Shown here: in pieces, positions 45,818 through 55,036 of the stretch
Position numbering within the stretch: position 1 is the stretch's first letter
How the letters are laid out: each line of letters begins with the position of its first letter
Assembly: GCF_013155275.1 (NCBI RefSeq)
Contig: NZ_JABJXS010000002.1
Coordinates: forward strand, 558,001-622,000
Source: Brenneria sp. hezel4-2-4
Lineage (GTDB): Bacteria; Pseudomonadota; Gammaproteobacteria; Enterobacterales; Enterobacteriaceae
Length of the DNA stretch: 64,000 bases
Reading direction: 5' to 3'
Position numbers and translations under genes: made by a program
The notes under the pieces: generated by a model
What the model was told of the DNA's origin: nothing
What the model saw: the letters and a program-made list of their open reading frames with translations, nothing else
Databases searched by the model: none

Positions 45818-46861
45818 TCACCAGCCGACGCCGACACCCATCGTGTACAGCGTATCGTTAACATTCCCCTGATCGCTTTCGATGCGGGTGCGCGACACTT
45901 TCATACTCAGGGAAGACCAGTCAGTCAGCTTGAAGCGCAGACCGGCATCGGCTTTCAGATAAAACGGCGCGGTAGCGTCGAAAGAACGGCCCAGTTCACC
46001 GCCGGTGAAAGCCTGCACCGATTTACTGAACAGATAGCGGTTGTAATCCCACTTAATGCCGCCTGAGTAGAAATTATCTTGCTCGTTGGTCTGATAGACA
46101 TAGGTTTGAGAACTGATCAGCGATGTCAACGAGAACGCCCCAAGATCGTTATCCCAGAACTGATAACCCGGGCCGAGACCGATTGAGCGGTTGATTTTAA
46201 TGCTTTCTATCCAATCGCGTTTGTACTGGTAGCGCCCCTGCCAGAACCAATGTTCATCCAGGAATTTATCCAGCGCATATTCGCCGCCCGCATTCTTGGT
46301 GCTTTCCACATTGTTTTCTTTAGCCAGATGGTAACTACCGTCAAGGTTATGACGCCAGGTGCCATGTCGGGCCTGTGTGTTGAGGGTCACATCATAGTTA
46401 TCGGTTTCGGTCGAACTTTTCTTATGCGCCATGCCGGCGTCAATGTTGCCTTTCATGGTGAAGTCCTGTACCAGCGGCTTCTGTGCAACAATGGAGGTGA
46501 TTTCCGACAGCTGTAGCGTTTGCGGCCCGGTTGCCTCGCTGGAAATCGACGGCGTGGCGATAATGGCGCGATTGTCTCCGGCTTTAATCACCGGATACAG
46601 CTCGCCTTCCTTATACCGTTCCCCTTGAATCACCAAACCGTGATCGGTCTCGAAGGTTTTCACTTTGTCCCATGCCACGGAGATTGAACCGGCATAGTCG
46701 GAGGTGATGAATAATTTACCGCCGTCAAGCAGTGTGATTTTACCACTGAGTTTGTCGCCATTGGTCAACCAAATGGTATCGGCATGGCTTTGGGAAATGC
46801 CGGTGGACGCCAGGGCGATAACCAGACTCAGGGAAGATATTGCATGTTTGGATAGTGTCAT
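45818..46861 (-). CDS. DUF481 outer-membrane beta-barrel protein (YdiY-like) with N-terminal domain
   Basis: 347 residues from the ATG at 46861, which starts a signal peptide (MTLSKHAISSLSLVIALAS...SHA). A small beta domain follows (WLTNGDKLSGKITLLDGGKLFITSDYAGSISVAWDKV, about 28-70). From about residue 110 there is a DUF481 barrel-like region of repeated strands (HKKSSTETDNYDVTLNTQARHG, DEHWFWQGRYQYKRDW) ending in MGVGVGW. E. coli YdiY lacks the N-terminal domain. Function unknown. Confidence 0.85.
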   Translation of the reverse strand: MTLSKHAISSLSLVIALASTGISQSHADTIWLTNGDKLSGKITLLDGGKLFITSDYAGSISVAWDKVKTFETDHGLVIQGERYKEGELYPVIKAGDNRAIIATPSISSEATGPQTLQLSEITSIVAQKPLVQDFTMKGNIDAGMAHKKSSTETDNYDVTLNTQARHGTWRHNLDGSYHLAKENNVESTKNAGGEYALDKFLDEHWFWQGRYQYKRDWIESIKINRSIGLGPGYQFWDNDLGAFSLTSLISSQTYVYQTNEQDNFYSGGIKWDYNRYLFSKSVQAFTGGELGRSFDATAPFYLKADAGLRFKLTDWSSLSMKVSRTRIESDQGNVNDTLYTMGVGVGW

Positions 46862-47090
46862 TTTGCCAGATAAACAGTGGTGACAGGTTTTGAAAGACGT
46901 CATTTAAGACGTGCAGCCGATGAATAATGAACCGGTTCAGTCCGGAAGCGCAAACAGTAACAGGAATCGAAAGGATGCTCTAGCCCAAAAACGCGATTGA
47001 TTAGAATGTAAATAGTTATAAAAGATATGATTGATGATTAACAGCTATAACGCGATGTTCATCACATTTGCGTTATAGCTGTCGACAGGG

Positions 47091-48368
47091 TTAAGCCGCG
47101 TTTCGCGAGCGGGATGGCGGGCGAGGAGTCAGGAAGCGTGCCGTCAGGAACTGCCGGACACGAAAAACAATCCGCTCCTGGAACAATACGCACAGCGCCA
47201 CGGTGGATAGCAGGAAAATGAGATATCCCATCATGGATAACTGAACCTGCCCGGCGGCGGCGATACACTGATCCCAATCGCTGAAACAGGCCAGCGGATT
47301 ACCCCTAACCAATTGTTCCATCGTGCGGAAGAGATTAAACAGCGGTACGTGAAGCGCAAAAATGGACAGCGATGCGGCGCCCAATCGTGGCGACCAGTGT
47401 CGCAGCCATTCGCTATTGGGATCGCGGGCCAGCGCGCTGAGGCAAACCAACCCAACCTGAGCGGGCAATAATAACCCGTTGTGCAGCAGGAAATACCAAT
47501 ACGCCTCACCGTGGGTGAAAAGCCAGGTGGCAACGATAAAATTGGCGACAATGAAAAGCGCCGCGGCATAACGCTGGCCTTTAGTGAGCGGTTCGACGCC
47601 TTGCTGACGATATTTTCGGAACAGGGCATAGCCCAGAATACCGGCCAGAAACTCGGGCAAGCGGAAAATAGGGCCGCGCTGTAACAAGCCGGTGTAGGGC
47701 ATGCCGTATTGCTGCTGCCAGATGACCCAGATCGGCGGCAGCAGATACAATAGGCAAATAATCCCCATCCATAACCACGGATGGCGGCTGTTGAGCAGCC
47801 GGGGCGCCAGCAACGGGAACGTCATATAAAAGAAGAACAGGGTGGAAAGCGACCACAGCGGCGCATTGAAGGTTAGAAAATAGGGGTTCCATGCCTGTAG
47901 CATTAACAACTGCAAGAAGCTGTTAAAAGCCAATTGGGTATTCGTCATATAATGACGCAACGCCTGCGGATCGGCTGCCGGATCGTTGGTGTCGTAAATT
48001 ACAAAGCGAGCGCTGGCGACCTGTCCTTCCGGCGGAATGGCGAGCCATTGCATGAGAGTGACAACGGCGATAGAGGCCAGCAACGCGATAATATGAATCG
48101 GATAGAGATTAAAAAGACGTTTTGCCCAGAACTGACGGGCCGGTTCGCGCAAGCGTCCGTCTTTGATGTAAACATGCGCCAATAAAAAGCCCGACAGCAC
48201 AAAAAACGTGCTGGTGGCAAAAAATCCCATGCTGGTGAGTTCACTTAAAAACGGCACGCGCTCACGTTGGGGATAAATATGCACGGTGTGATAAATCATC
48301 ACATAACAGCCGAGCAGAAATCGCAGCCATTCCAGCCCGATAAAGCGCTCTTTACTCACTTTCTTCAT
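47091..48368 (-). CDS. Acyltransferase family 3 membrane protein
   Basis: 425 residues from the ATG at 48368, whose GAGGA lies inside an earlier in-frame ATG at 48380. About ten membrane helices. The family signature is GLEWLRFLLGCYVMIYH near the N-terminus (with the catalytic-type histidine) and STFFVLSGFLLAHVY. Such proteins O-acylate polysaccharides, LPS or periplasmic glucans; the substrate is not evident and no sugar-polymer genes are nearby. Confidence 0.88.
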   Translation of the reverse strand: MKKVSKERFIGLEWLRFLLGCYVMIYHTVHIYPQRERVPFLSELTSMGFFATSTFFVLSGFLLAHVYIKDGRLREPARQFWAKRLFNLYPIHIIALLASIAVVTLMQWLAIPPEGQVASARFVIYDTNDPAADPQALRHYMTNTQLAFNSFLQLLMLQAWNPYFLTFNAPLWSLSTLFFFYMTFPLLAPRLLNSRHPWLWMGIICLLYLLPPIWVIWQQQYGMPYTGLLQRGPIFRLPEFLAGILGYALFRKYRQQGVEPLTKGQRYAAALFIVANFIVATWLFTHGEAYWYFLLHNGLLLPAQVGLVCLSALARDPNSEWLRHWSPRLGAASLSIFALHVPLFNLFRTMEQLVRGNPLACFSDWDQCIAAAGQVQLSMMGYLIFLLSTVALCVLFQERIVFRVRQFLTARFLTPRPPSRSRNAA

Positions 48369-48612
48369 GTCGTTCCTCATTCAACCGCTGTTATAACAGC
48401 GGGCAAGTGCGGTAATTGCTCAGTTTAAACGAGAGCAACGCTGCGTTAATTAGGATAATAGCTATAATTGCCGCCCTCGTTTAGGAATTGTTTAGTTTTG
48501 CGCGAGCAGAAAAATTCGCTGGAAAATCCGACTCATAAAGGAATAATCTACTCCCTACGGGTCATCTTCGTGGCTGTGCGTTATCAGTCTTTACAGTTAA
48601 GGAAACAGAATA

Positions 48613-49080
48613 GTGTCCGAATATATTGCATCAATAACCTGGGAGCGCGACGGGCAGCCTTTTCTCAATAACCGCTATAGCCGGCTGCATCACTGGCAGT
48701 TCGATGGCGGCATCAGATTACGCGCATCGTCCTCACCGCATGTTGTACCGTTGCCCATGTCGGTCAGTGATGCGGTCGATCCTGAAGAGGCGCTGGTGGC
48801 TTCGCTGTCGAGCTGCCATATGCTGTGGTTCCTCTCCATTGCCGCACAACATAAATTTTGCGTCGATGATTATCAGGACAACGCTGTCGGCACGATGGGG
48901 GTGAATCAAGCCGGCAAAACGGCGATGCTGAAGGTGGCATTATGCCCGCAGGTGCGCTTCAGCGGCGAAAAACAGCCTACCGCTGATGAGTACGAGCAAC
49001 TGCACAAACTGGCGCATGACGCCTGCTATATCGCCCATTCGGTGAATTTCCCGGTGGAGTGTCAACCGCGGATTGGGTGA
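48613..49080 (+). CDS. OsmC/Ohr-family protein
   Basis: 155 residues from a GTG at 48613 with AAGGA upstream. Contains the two family cysteines, in SLSSCHMLWFLS and HDACYIAHSV, so a thiol peroxidase of the OsmC type is likely. It is closer to the YhfA-like/OsmC branch of single-domain proteins than to Ohr proper (judged by eye). Just upstream of the SOS operon but with its own stop and a LexA box in between. Confidence 0.88.
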   Translation: MSEYIASITWERDGQPFLNNRYSRLHHWQFDGGIRLRASSSPHVVPLPMSVSDAVDPEEALVASLSSCHMLWFLSIAAQHKFCVDDYQDNAVGTMGVNQAGKTAMLKVALCPQVRFSGEKQPTADEYEQLHKLAHDACYIAHSVNFPVECQPRIG

Positions 49081-49105
49081 TTGCGTTACAGGCGCACACC
49101 ATTTA

Positions 49106-49125
49106 CACTGTATAAAAACACAGTT
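49106..49125 (+). promoter_or_regulatory. LexA (SOS) box of umuDC-cho
   Basis: CACTGTATAAAAACACAGTT holds CTG-N10-CAG with an AT-rich centre, 12 bases before the umuD start. Confidence 0.9.
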
Positions 49126-49136
49126 AAAGGGGCGCT

Positions 49137-49556
49137 ATGCAACGGTTTATCCCTGATCCGCATCCCGAGGCGCTGGAGATCAATCTCTATGCCGATGCGG
49201 TGCCGGCCGGGTTTCCCAGCCCGGCCAATGATTATGTCGAGCAGCGAATCGACCTAAATAAGGTTTGCGTCCACCATCCGGCGGCGACCTATTTTGTCCG
49301 GGTCGCCGGCCAGTCGATGGTGGAGGGCGGCATCCATGATGGCGATCTGGTGGTGGTCGACAGTTCATTGCAGGCGCGGCACGACGATATTGTCATTGCC
49401 GCCCTTGACGGCGAATTTACCATCAAGCGCTTGCAGGTACGACCAACGCTGGCGCTGATGCCGATGAATGCCGCCTACGCGCCGATCCCCATTAACGACA
49501 GCGCCAACCTGGATATCTTCGGGGTGGTTACCTACGTCATACACGCGACGCGCTAA
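49137..49556 (+). CDS. umuD: UmuD, SOS mutagenesis protein
   Basis: 139 residues, LexA-type S24 self-cleaving protein. Active-site S60 (GQSMVEGG) and K97 (FTIKRLQ). The cleavage bond is Ala24-Gly25 (PAGFPSPA), as in LexA, where E. coli UmuD has Cys24-Gly25. RecA filaments trigger cleavage to UmuD', which joins UmuC as Pol V. Its stop shares one base with the umuC start. Confidence 0.97.
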   Translation: MQRFIPDPHPEALEINLYADAVPAGFPSPANDYVEQRIDLNKVCVHHPAATYFVRVAGQSMVEGGIHDGDLVVVDSSLQARHDDIVIAALDGEFTIKRLQVRPTLALMPMNAAYAPIPINDSANLDIFGVVTYVIHATR

Positions 49557-50821
49557 TGTACGCGCTGGTGGATGTGAACGCGTTTTACGCCAGCTGTGAG
49601 ACCGTCTTTCGGCCGGATCTGGTCGGAAAACCGGTGGTTGTGCTCAGCAATAACGATGGCTGCGTAATTGCGCGCTCCCACGAGGTAAAAAACCTCGGGG
49701 TGAAGATGGGCGCGCCGTTTTTTCAAATAGGCGATCTGATCAAAAAATACAATATCGCCGTTTTCTCCTCCAATTATGCGCTGTACGCAGATATGTCCGC
49801 CCGCGTGATGAGCATTCTGGAGGAGATGGCGCCGGCGGTGGAGATTTACAGTATCGATGAGGCTTTCCTTAATTTGTCCGGCGTCGGCCACTGTATGTCG
49901 CTGGAACAGTTCGGCCGGCAGGTGAAAGAGAGGATCAAGCGCGAGGCGCATCTGACCGTCGGCGTGGGCATCGCCCCGACCAAAACTCTGGCTAAACTGG
50001 CCAACCATGCGGCGAAAACCTGGGCGAAAACCGGCGGCATTGTGGATTTATCCAGCCCGGTGCGACAGGAAAAGCTGCTGGCGATCACCCCTGTCGGCGA
50101 CGTCTGGGGGATCGGACGGCGGCTGGCGCGTAAGCTGGAATCGGCCGGCATTGATACGGCGTTAAAACTGGCGCGCAGCGACCTCGCCTATATCAGAAGA
50201 ACGTTCAGCGTAGTGATGGAGAGAACGGTCAGGGAACTGCGCGGTCAGTCTTGTCTGGAGGTGGAGGAACTGGCGCCGGCGAAACAGCAGATACTCTGTT
50301 CCCGGTCGTTCAGTTCACGCATTACCGACTACGCGCATATGCGTCAGGCGGTTTGCCGCTATGCGGAACGCGCGGCGGAGAAGCTGAGGCACGAGCGGCA
50401 ATACTGCTGTCAGGTGTCCGTTTTTATCCGTACCAGCCCGCATGTGGGGTATGAGGCGTATTACGGCGATCAGGCTACCCGCATGACGCGCGTGCCGACC
50501 GACGATACCCGGGATATTATTTCTCTGGCCGTTGAATCATTGGATCATATCTGGGCGCAGGGATATCGGTATATCAAGGCGGGCGTTGTGCTGTCCGATT
50601 TCTATCGTCACGGCGTGGCGCAGTTGGACATGTTTGATGCGAGGAAACCGCATGTGAACAGTGAGTCGCTGATGTCGACGATTGATCGCATCAATCATTC
50701 GGGCAAAGGAAAAATCTGGTTCGCCGGACAGGGGATTAATCCCGGCTGGTCGATGAAAAGGGAGCGGTTGTCTCCGGCCTATACGACGCGAATTGATGAG
50801 TTAAGGGTGGTGAAGTCATGA
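49556..50821 (+). CDS. umuC: UmuC, catalytic subunit of DNA polymerase V
   Basis: 421 residues, Y-family polymerase. Catalytic acidic residues in ALVDVNAFYASCE and SIDEAFLNLSG, steric region NNDGCVIARS, and a C-terminal clamp-binding motif QLDMF. Overlaps umuD by one base and cho by four. Confidence 0.97.
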   Translation: MYALVDVNAFYASCETVFRPDLVGKPVVVLSNNDGCVIARSHEVKNLGVKMGAPFFQIGDLIKKYNIAVFSSNYALYADMSARVMSILEEMAPAVEIYSIDEAFLNLSGVGHCMSLEQFGRQVKERIKREAHLTVGVGIAPTKTLAKLANHAAKTWAKTGGIVDLSSPVRQEKLLAITPVGDVWGIGRRLARKLESAGIDTALKLARSDLAYIRRTFSVVMERTVRELRGQSCLEVEELAPAKQQILCSRSFSSRITDYAHMRQAVCRYAERAAEKLRHERQYCCQVSVFIRTSPHVGYEAYYGDQATRMTRVPTDDTRDIISLAVESLDHIWAQGYRYIKAGVVLSDFYRHGVAQLDMFDARKPHVNSESLMSTIDRINHSGKGKIWFAGQGINPGWSMKRERLSPAYTTRIDELRVVKS

Positions 50822-51666
50822 TCGTGCCTGAAAAAATGCCCGATATATACCAATATCCGGAACATCTGCGCGATGCCCTGGTCGGGCTGCCGGCGGCGCC
50901 GGGTGTGTATGTGTTCCACGGCAGCAGCGATATCCTGCCGCTGTACATTGGCAAAAGCGTCAATATTCGGGCGAGGGTGATGTCGCATATGCGTACACGC
51001 AACGAGGCCAAACTGTTAAGGCAGACCCGGCGTATCACGTTTATCGAAACGGCAGGGGAAATCGGCGCGCTATTGCTGGAAGCGCAGATGATTAAACAGC
51101 ATGGGCCGTTATTCAATAAACGCCTGCGCAGGTCGCGTCAGCTCTGTTCTATTCGCTTCGACGGCGCCAGCGTGGAGGTTGTCTATGCGAAAACGGTGAA
51201 TTTTTCCGCCACTCCGAATCTGCACGGGATATTCAGCAACAGAATGTCTGCCCTCAATACGCTGAAAGCGATCGCCGATGAAGAAAAGCTTTGTCTGGGG
51301 GTATTGGGGATCGAAAAGATACCGGCCGGCAGACCCTGTTTTCGCCACGCGCTGAAAAAGTGTGCGGGCGCCTGCTGCGGTAAAGAGTCGCTGACGGCGC
51401 ATCAGGGTCGACTGGGCGGTCGGCTTGACGCCTTACGGCTGATTTGCTGGGCGTTTCCCGGCCCGGTCGCCATCAAAGAGAGTCGTCCGGGCATGACGCA
51501 CTACCATATCATTCATAACTGGCTTTACCTGGGGACGGTACGGCAATTGCAGGATGCGGCGTCGCTGAAGCAGGTGGCGACGAATTTTGATAGCGATGGC
51601 TATAAGATTCTGTGCAAACCCATTATCAGCAATAGCGTGGAGATTATCCCTCTTGCTGACGAGTAG
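50818..51666 (+). CDS. cho: Cho, UvrC-like excinuclease
   Basis: 282 residues with the GIY-YIG nuclease domain of UvrC (PGVYVFHGSSDILPLYIGKSVNIRARV, metal-binding Glu in LLLEAQMIKQ) and a CCGKES-type cysteine cluster (KKCAGACCGKES). Close to E. coli Cho (YdjQ), which makes the 3' incision beside bulky lesions when UvrC cannot. Here it is the third gene of the umuDC operon (ATGA overlap), so it falls under the same LexA box. Confidence 0.95.
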   Translation: MIVPEKMPDIYQYPEHLRDALVGLPAAPGVYVFHGSSDILPLYIGKSVNIRARVMSHMRTRNEAKLLRQTRRITFIETAGEIGALLLEAQMIKQHGPLFNKRLRRSRQLCSIRFDGASVEVVYAKTVNFSATPNLHGIFSNRMSALNTLKAIADEEKLCLGVLGIEKIPAGRPCFRHALKKCAGACCGKESLTAHQGRLGGRLDALRLICWAFPGPVAIKESRPGMTHYHIIHNWLYLGTVRQLQDAASLKQVATNFDSDGYKILCKPIISNSVEIIPLADE

Positions 51667-51669
51667 TCC

Positions 51670-51697
51670 CCGCGTCAGCCGACGACGCGGATTTTTT
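51670..51697 (+). terminator. Terminator of the umuDC-cho operon
   Basis: 7-bp stem CCGCGTC / GACGCGG, loop of 7, then ATTTTTT, three bases after the cho stop. Confidence 0.85.
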
Positions 51698-51801
51698 CCT
51701 GCGCCTGGCTGACGGTTTTTTCAATCCTTGTCTATACTTGGATTCGCGTCTTATCGATTGGAAAGGTAAGGGCGTTATGGAACTAAAAAAGCGAGGGTAT
51801 T

Positions 51802-52050
51802 ATGGGAATTTTGTCTTGGGTAATTTTTGGCTTGATTGCGGGTATTTTGGCGAAATGGATTATGCCCGGTAAAGACGGCGGTGGTTTTTTCCTGACGATA
51901 GTGCTCGGTATTGTGGGTGCGGTGGTGGGGGGATACATCAGCACTTTCTTTGGTTTCGGCCGGGTAGACGGTTTTAACTTTGGCAGTTTCGTTGTCGCGG
52001 TGATCGGCGCCATTGTGGTGCTGTGGATCTATCGCAAAATCCGCAGTTAA
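51802..52050 (+). CDS. yeaQ: YeaQ/YmgE family (transglycosylase-associated) membrane protein
   Basis: 82 residues, three hydrophobic segments, beginning MGILSWVIFGLIAGILAKWIMPGKDGGG. Almost identical in pattern to E. coli YeaQ. Small stress-related inner-membrane protein (GlsB family) with unknown mechanism. Ribosome site GCGAGGG. Confidence 0.93.
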   Translation: MGILSWVIFGLIAGILAKWIMPGKDGGGFFLTIVLGIVGAVVGGYISTFFGFGRVDGFNFGSFVVAVIGAIVVLWIYRKIRS

Positions 52051-52065
52051 TTCATCGGCAAGATC

Positions 52066-52096
52066 AAACCGCCCCGTTTATTCGGGGCGGTTTCGT
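52066..52096 (+). terminator. Terminator of yeaQ
   Basis: 10-bp stem AAACCGCCCC / GGGGCGGTTT with an 8-base loop followed by CGTT. Confidence 0.8.
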
Positions 52097-52104
52097 TGTA
52101 TACA

Positions 52105-52134
52105 GAACGCCCCCTGCTAGGCAGGGGGCGTTTC
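52105..52134 (-). terminator. Terminator of the ABC ATPase gene
   Basis: 12-bp perfect stem AACGCCCCCTGC / GCAGGGGGCGTT with a 3-base loop, 15 bp beyond the ATPase stop on the minus strand. It can work on both strands. Confidence 0.75.
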
Positions 52135-52148
52135 TAAGGCATATCCCA

Positions 52149-53243
52149 TCAATGCGTGGTGATCACATCCAGCGCGCGCAGGTGCTCCGGGTGCCAGGAT
52201 AAGGTGACTTCCGAGCCGGGTTTCCAGTGCGGCTGGATTTCACTGGCGGGCAGTTTGACCATAAACTGCGGCTGGCCGGCGACTTCCGTCATCATCCGTA
52301 CGTGGTCGCCCAGATAAATAAACTGTTGGATCCGCGCTTTCACCTGCTGAGCGCCGTCGGCGATGTGTTCGGCGTTAATCCGGATCCGTTCCGGGCGGAT
52401 ACACAACGTAATCTTTTTGCCCGGTGAACTGGGGCGCACTTTCAGCGCCCGTAACTGAGTGCCGTCATCCAGCGTGGCGCGATAGAAGTCGCCCTCCGCA
52501 CCCGCCTGGGTCGCGAGCAGCGTATTGTTTTCCCCGATAAACTGCGCCACAAATGCGTTTTCCGGCTTTTCGTAAATGTCGCTGGGGCTGGCCATCTGCT
52601 GAATAATCCCGTCGTTGAACACCGCCACCCGGTTGGACATCGTCATCGCTTCGCTCTGATCGTGCGTGACATACACTACCGTTAGTTCCAGCGCCTGATG
52701 CAATTCTTTGATTTCCAACTGCATATGTTCGCGCAGCTGTTTATCCAGCGCGCCCAGCGGTTCGTCCATCAACACCAGCTTCGGTTCAAACACCAGCGCA
52801 CGGGCCAGCGCCACACGCTGTTGCTGGCCGCCGGACATTTGTGCCGGATAGCGGTCGGCCAGATTGGTCAGCTTGACGCGATCGAGCACCCGATCGACTT
52901 TCTCTTTTATATCTACGCGGCTCAAACGACGTATCGACAGTGGAAACGCCAGGTTCTCCGCCACGGTCATGTGCGGGAACAGGGCATAATTCTGGAATAC
53001 CATACCGATACCGCGCTGGTGGGGGGGAAGGTGATGCAGCGGCGTATCACGCAGCAGAATTTCGCCCTGAGTCGGGTTTTCAAATCCGGCCAGCATCATC
53101 AGACTGGTGGTTTTTCCTGAACCAGAAGGGCCAAGCAGGGTCAGAAATTCGCCTTCATGGATATCCAGATTCAGGTTTTTCACCACTAAACGATCGCCAT
53201 CGTAGGTTTTCTGGATGTTCTTGAAGCTGACATAATTTCTCAT
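52149..53243 (-). CDS. Polyamine/amine-type ABC transporter ATP-binding protein (PotA-like)
   Basis: 364 residues from the ATG at 53243; the open frame upstream (to 53375) has no family similarity. Walker A GPSGSGKTT, signature MSGGQQQRVALARAL, Walker B LVLMDEPLGALD, and a C-terminal TOBE domain (TLCIRPERIRI). It belongs with the binding protein and permeases at 58131-61459, from which it is separated by the regulator and gabTD. It has its own Ntr-type promoter (53286-53416). Confidence 0.9.
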   Translation of the reverse strand: MRNYVSFKNIQKTYDGDRLVVKNLNLDIHEGEFLTLLGPSGSGKTTSLMMLAGFENPTQGEILLRDTPLHHLPPHQRGIGMVFQNYALFPHMTVAENLAFPLSIRRLSRVDIKEKVDRVLDRVKLTNLADRYPAQMSGGQQQRVALARALVFEPKLVLMDEPLGALDKQLREHMQLEIKELHQALELTVVYVTHDQSEAMTMSNRVAVFNDGIIQQMASPSDIYEKPENAFVAQFIGENNTLLATQAGAEGDFYRATLDDGTQLRALKVRPSSPGKKITLCIRPERIRINAEHIADGAQQVKARIQQFIYLGDHVRMMTEVAGQPQFMVKLPASEIQPHWKPGSEVTLSWHPEHLRALDVITTH

Positions 53244-53285
53244 TCTTCCATTCTCTCGCGGTGACTGTATCTTAAATAAGTTGAA

Positions 53286-53301
53286 TGCATAAATCATGCC
53301 G
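53286..53301 (-). promoter_or_regulatory. Candidate sigma54 promoter of the ABC ATPase gene
   Basis: Minus strand CGGCATG-ATTT-ATGCA keeps the -24 GG and -12 GC at the right spacing, with three mismatches to TGGCACG-N4-TTGCA. Expected start of transcription is near 53275, about 32 bases before the ATG. Two NtrC-like sites lie upstream. Confidence 0.6.
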
Positions 53302-53367
53302 ACTTTAGTAAAACTGAGCATTACGAGGGAGTTAAAACCGATAGGGCGGAAAATGGAGATGTGGCGT

Positions 53368-53384
53368 TGCCCCATTATGGTGAA
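53368..53384. promoter_or_regulatory. NtrC-like site (ATPase promoter, proximal)
   Basis: TGCCCCATTATGGTGAA: matches TGCACC-N5-GGTGCA in all but two half-site positions. About -101 from the predicted start. Confidence 0.6.
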
Positions 53385-53399
53385 TGCTACTTATAGAGT

Positions 53400-53416
53400 G
53401 GCTCCATAATGGTGCA
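53400..53416. promoter_or_regulatory. NtrC-like site (ATPase promoter, distal)
   Basis: GGCTCCATAATGGTGCA: two half-site mismatches, centre 32 bp from the proximal site and about -133 from the predicted start. Confidence 0.6.
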
Positions 53417-53431
53417 TAAAAAGCAGACTGA

Positions 53432-54925
53432 TCAGGGGGCCAAAGCGGCGTGTTTCAGCGCCTGAATGCACTCGACGATAACGGTAAACGCATCGCTCAT
53501 TTTAGACTCTTCAACGCAGGCATAACCCAGTAATAACCCCCGCTGATTGGTCGGCCGCAGGTAATAACTGGACAGCGGTTTTACCATCACCCCTTGTCGA
53601 AGAATACGCGAGCTGAGCAGGACATCATCGATATTCGCCGGCAGCTTCAGCAGCATATGCAGCCCGGCATTACTGTTGTCGCCGACATAGTCCGCCCCCA
53701 GATATTGTTCGATCAGTTCGGTCAGCAGGGCGCGGCGCCTGGCGTACAGCAGCCGCATTCGGCGAATATGCGCGGCGTAGTGACCTTCCTGAATGAACTG
53801 GCTGAGGGTGGCCTGCGTCAGCCAGTGGCCGCCGCGATAGAGTTCGGCGTGGGCGATTTTCAGTTCCTGCGCCAGCTGCGGCGGCAGCACCATATAACTG
53901 ACGCGCAGGCCGGGATACAGGGTTTTGCTGAAGGTGCCGATATAGATCACCGGCGACTGGGTCTGCAACCCTTGCAGCGCGGGGATCGGGTTGCCGGAGA
54001 AGCGAAATTCGCTGTCGTAATCATCTTCCACCACCCAGCAGCCGTGCTCCTGCGCCAGGGTCAACAGCCATTGACGGCGCGCCAGGCTCATCACGGCGCC
54101 TAACGGATACTGGTGCGACGGCGTCACGCAGATTAACCGGGGCGTTGACTGCGGCGATACCGTATCCGGCGGCACCATGCCCTGATCGTCCACATCAATC
54201 GGCGCCACCCGCAGTCCGTTAATCGTCAGCACATTACGCATCCCCCAATAACAGGGATCTTCAATCCAGGCTAAATCGCCGGGGTTACACAGCATTTTCG
54301 CCAGTAAATCCATGGCCTGATGGGTGCCTTCGGTGATTAAAATCTGTTCGGCCGTACATTCCACCGAGCGCGCCACGCGCAGATAATCCACCAGCGCCAA
54401 CTGAAGCTCCGGGTTGCCGCCGATAGGGGAATAAGAAAGCTGTTCGGGGATGACGCGCCGGGTCAGGCGGGTTTGTATGCGGCGCCACAGGTCGTGGGGA
54501 AAGCTGGCGATGTCGGGAATTCCGGGCATAAAAGCGCCCCATTGCCGGGCGGAGGCGCCGGCATAGCCCAGCAGATGCAGCCCCCTGCGCGACAGCTCCT
54601 GCACCGGCAGGCGGGAGGAGGATTCCCGCTCATCCCGCACCGGCGTCATATTGCCGTCGGGCAGCTGTTCCGTGACGAAAGTGCCGCTGCCGGTACGGGT
54701 CTCGATATAACCTTCGGCCAGCAGCTGTTCATAGGCCGCCAGCACCGTATTGCGCGACAGCGACAGCTCCTGCGCCAAATCGCGTGAAGAGGGCAGCCTG
54801 CTGCCCGCGGTGATGGCGCCGTCGAGGATCGACAGACGGATACTGTCATACAGACGCTTATTCAGCGTACCTTCCTGTTGGCCGCCTAGCCGCTGAAGCA
54901 GCAGGTCGGTTAATAACGAGCGCAA
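53432..54925 (-). CDS. MocR/GabR-type regulator (GntR HTH plus aminotransferase I domain)
   Basis: 497 residues from a TTG at 54925 (GAGGGA 6 bases upstream). GntR winged helix at about 20-90 (LPSSRDLAQELSLSRNTVLAAYEQLLAEGYIETRTGSGTFV). Then a PLP-binding fold-type I domain, with the Schiff-base lysine in GTFSKTLYPGLR and DDYDSEFRF. GabR-type proteins sense GABA through PLP and activate gabTD, which lie divergently here. Its stop is 189 bp from the ATPase start on the same strand. Confidence 0.93.
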   Translation of the reverse strand: MRSLLTDLLLQRLGGQQEGTLNKRLYDSIRLSILDGAITAGSRLPSSRDLAQELSLSRNTVLAAYEQLLAEGYIETRTGSGTFVTEQLPDGNMTPVRDERESSSRLPVQELSRRGLHLLGYAGASARQWGAFMPGIPDIASFPHDLWRRIQTRLTRRVIPEQLSYSPIGGNPELQLALVDYLRVARSVECTAEQILITEGTHQAMDLLAKMLCNPGDLAWIEDPCYWGMRNVLTINGLRVAPIDVDDQGMVPPDTVSPQSTPRLICVTPSHQYPLGAVMSLARRQWLLTLAQEHGCWVVEDDYDSEFRFSGNPIPALQGLQTQSPVIYIGTFSKTLYPGLRVSYMVLPPQLAQELKIAHAELYRGGHWLTQATLSQFIQEGHYAAHIRRMRLLYARRRALLTELIEQYLGADYVGDNSNAGLHMLLKLPANIDDVLLSSRILRQGVMVKPLSSYYLRPTNQRGLLLGYACVEESKMSDAFTVIVECIQALKHAALAP

Positions 54926-54947
54926 AGTGGATCCCTCAAATATTCAG

Positions 54948-54977
54948 AACTGGCTCTGGATTATAGAACCAACTGGC
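54948..54977. repeat. Direct repeats AACTGGC, candidate MocR operator
   Basis: AACTGGC at 54948-54954 and 54971-54977, 23 bp apart (about two helical turns), in the divergent regulator-gabT gap. MocR/GabR proteins bind direct repeats of this kind in such gaps. Confidence 0.45.
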
Positions 54978-55030
54978 GCATAAATAGCAACAGAAACATG
55001 TGACGCCACGCATCACATAGCCTCTACGGA

Positions 55031-55036
55031 TATAAT
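55031..55036 (+). promoter_or_regulatory. Probable -10 element of gabT
   Basis: TATAAT 34 bases before the gabT ATG. No good -35 at 16-18 bp, as is common for activator-dependent promoters. Confidence 0.5.
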
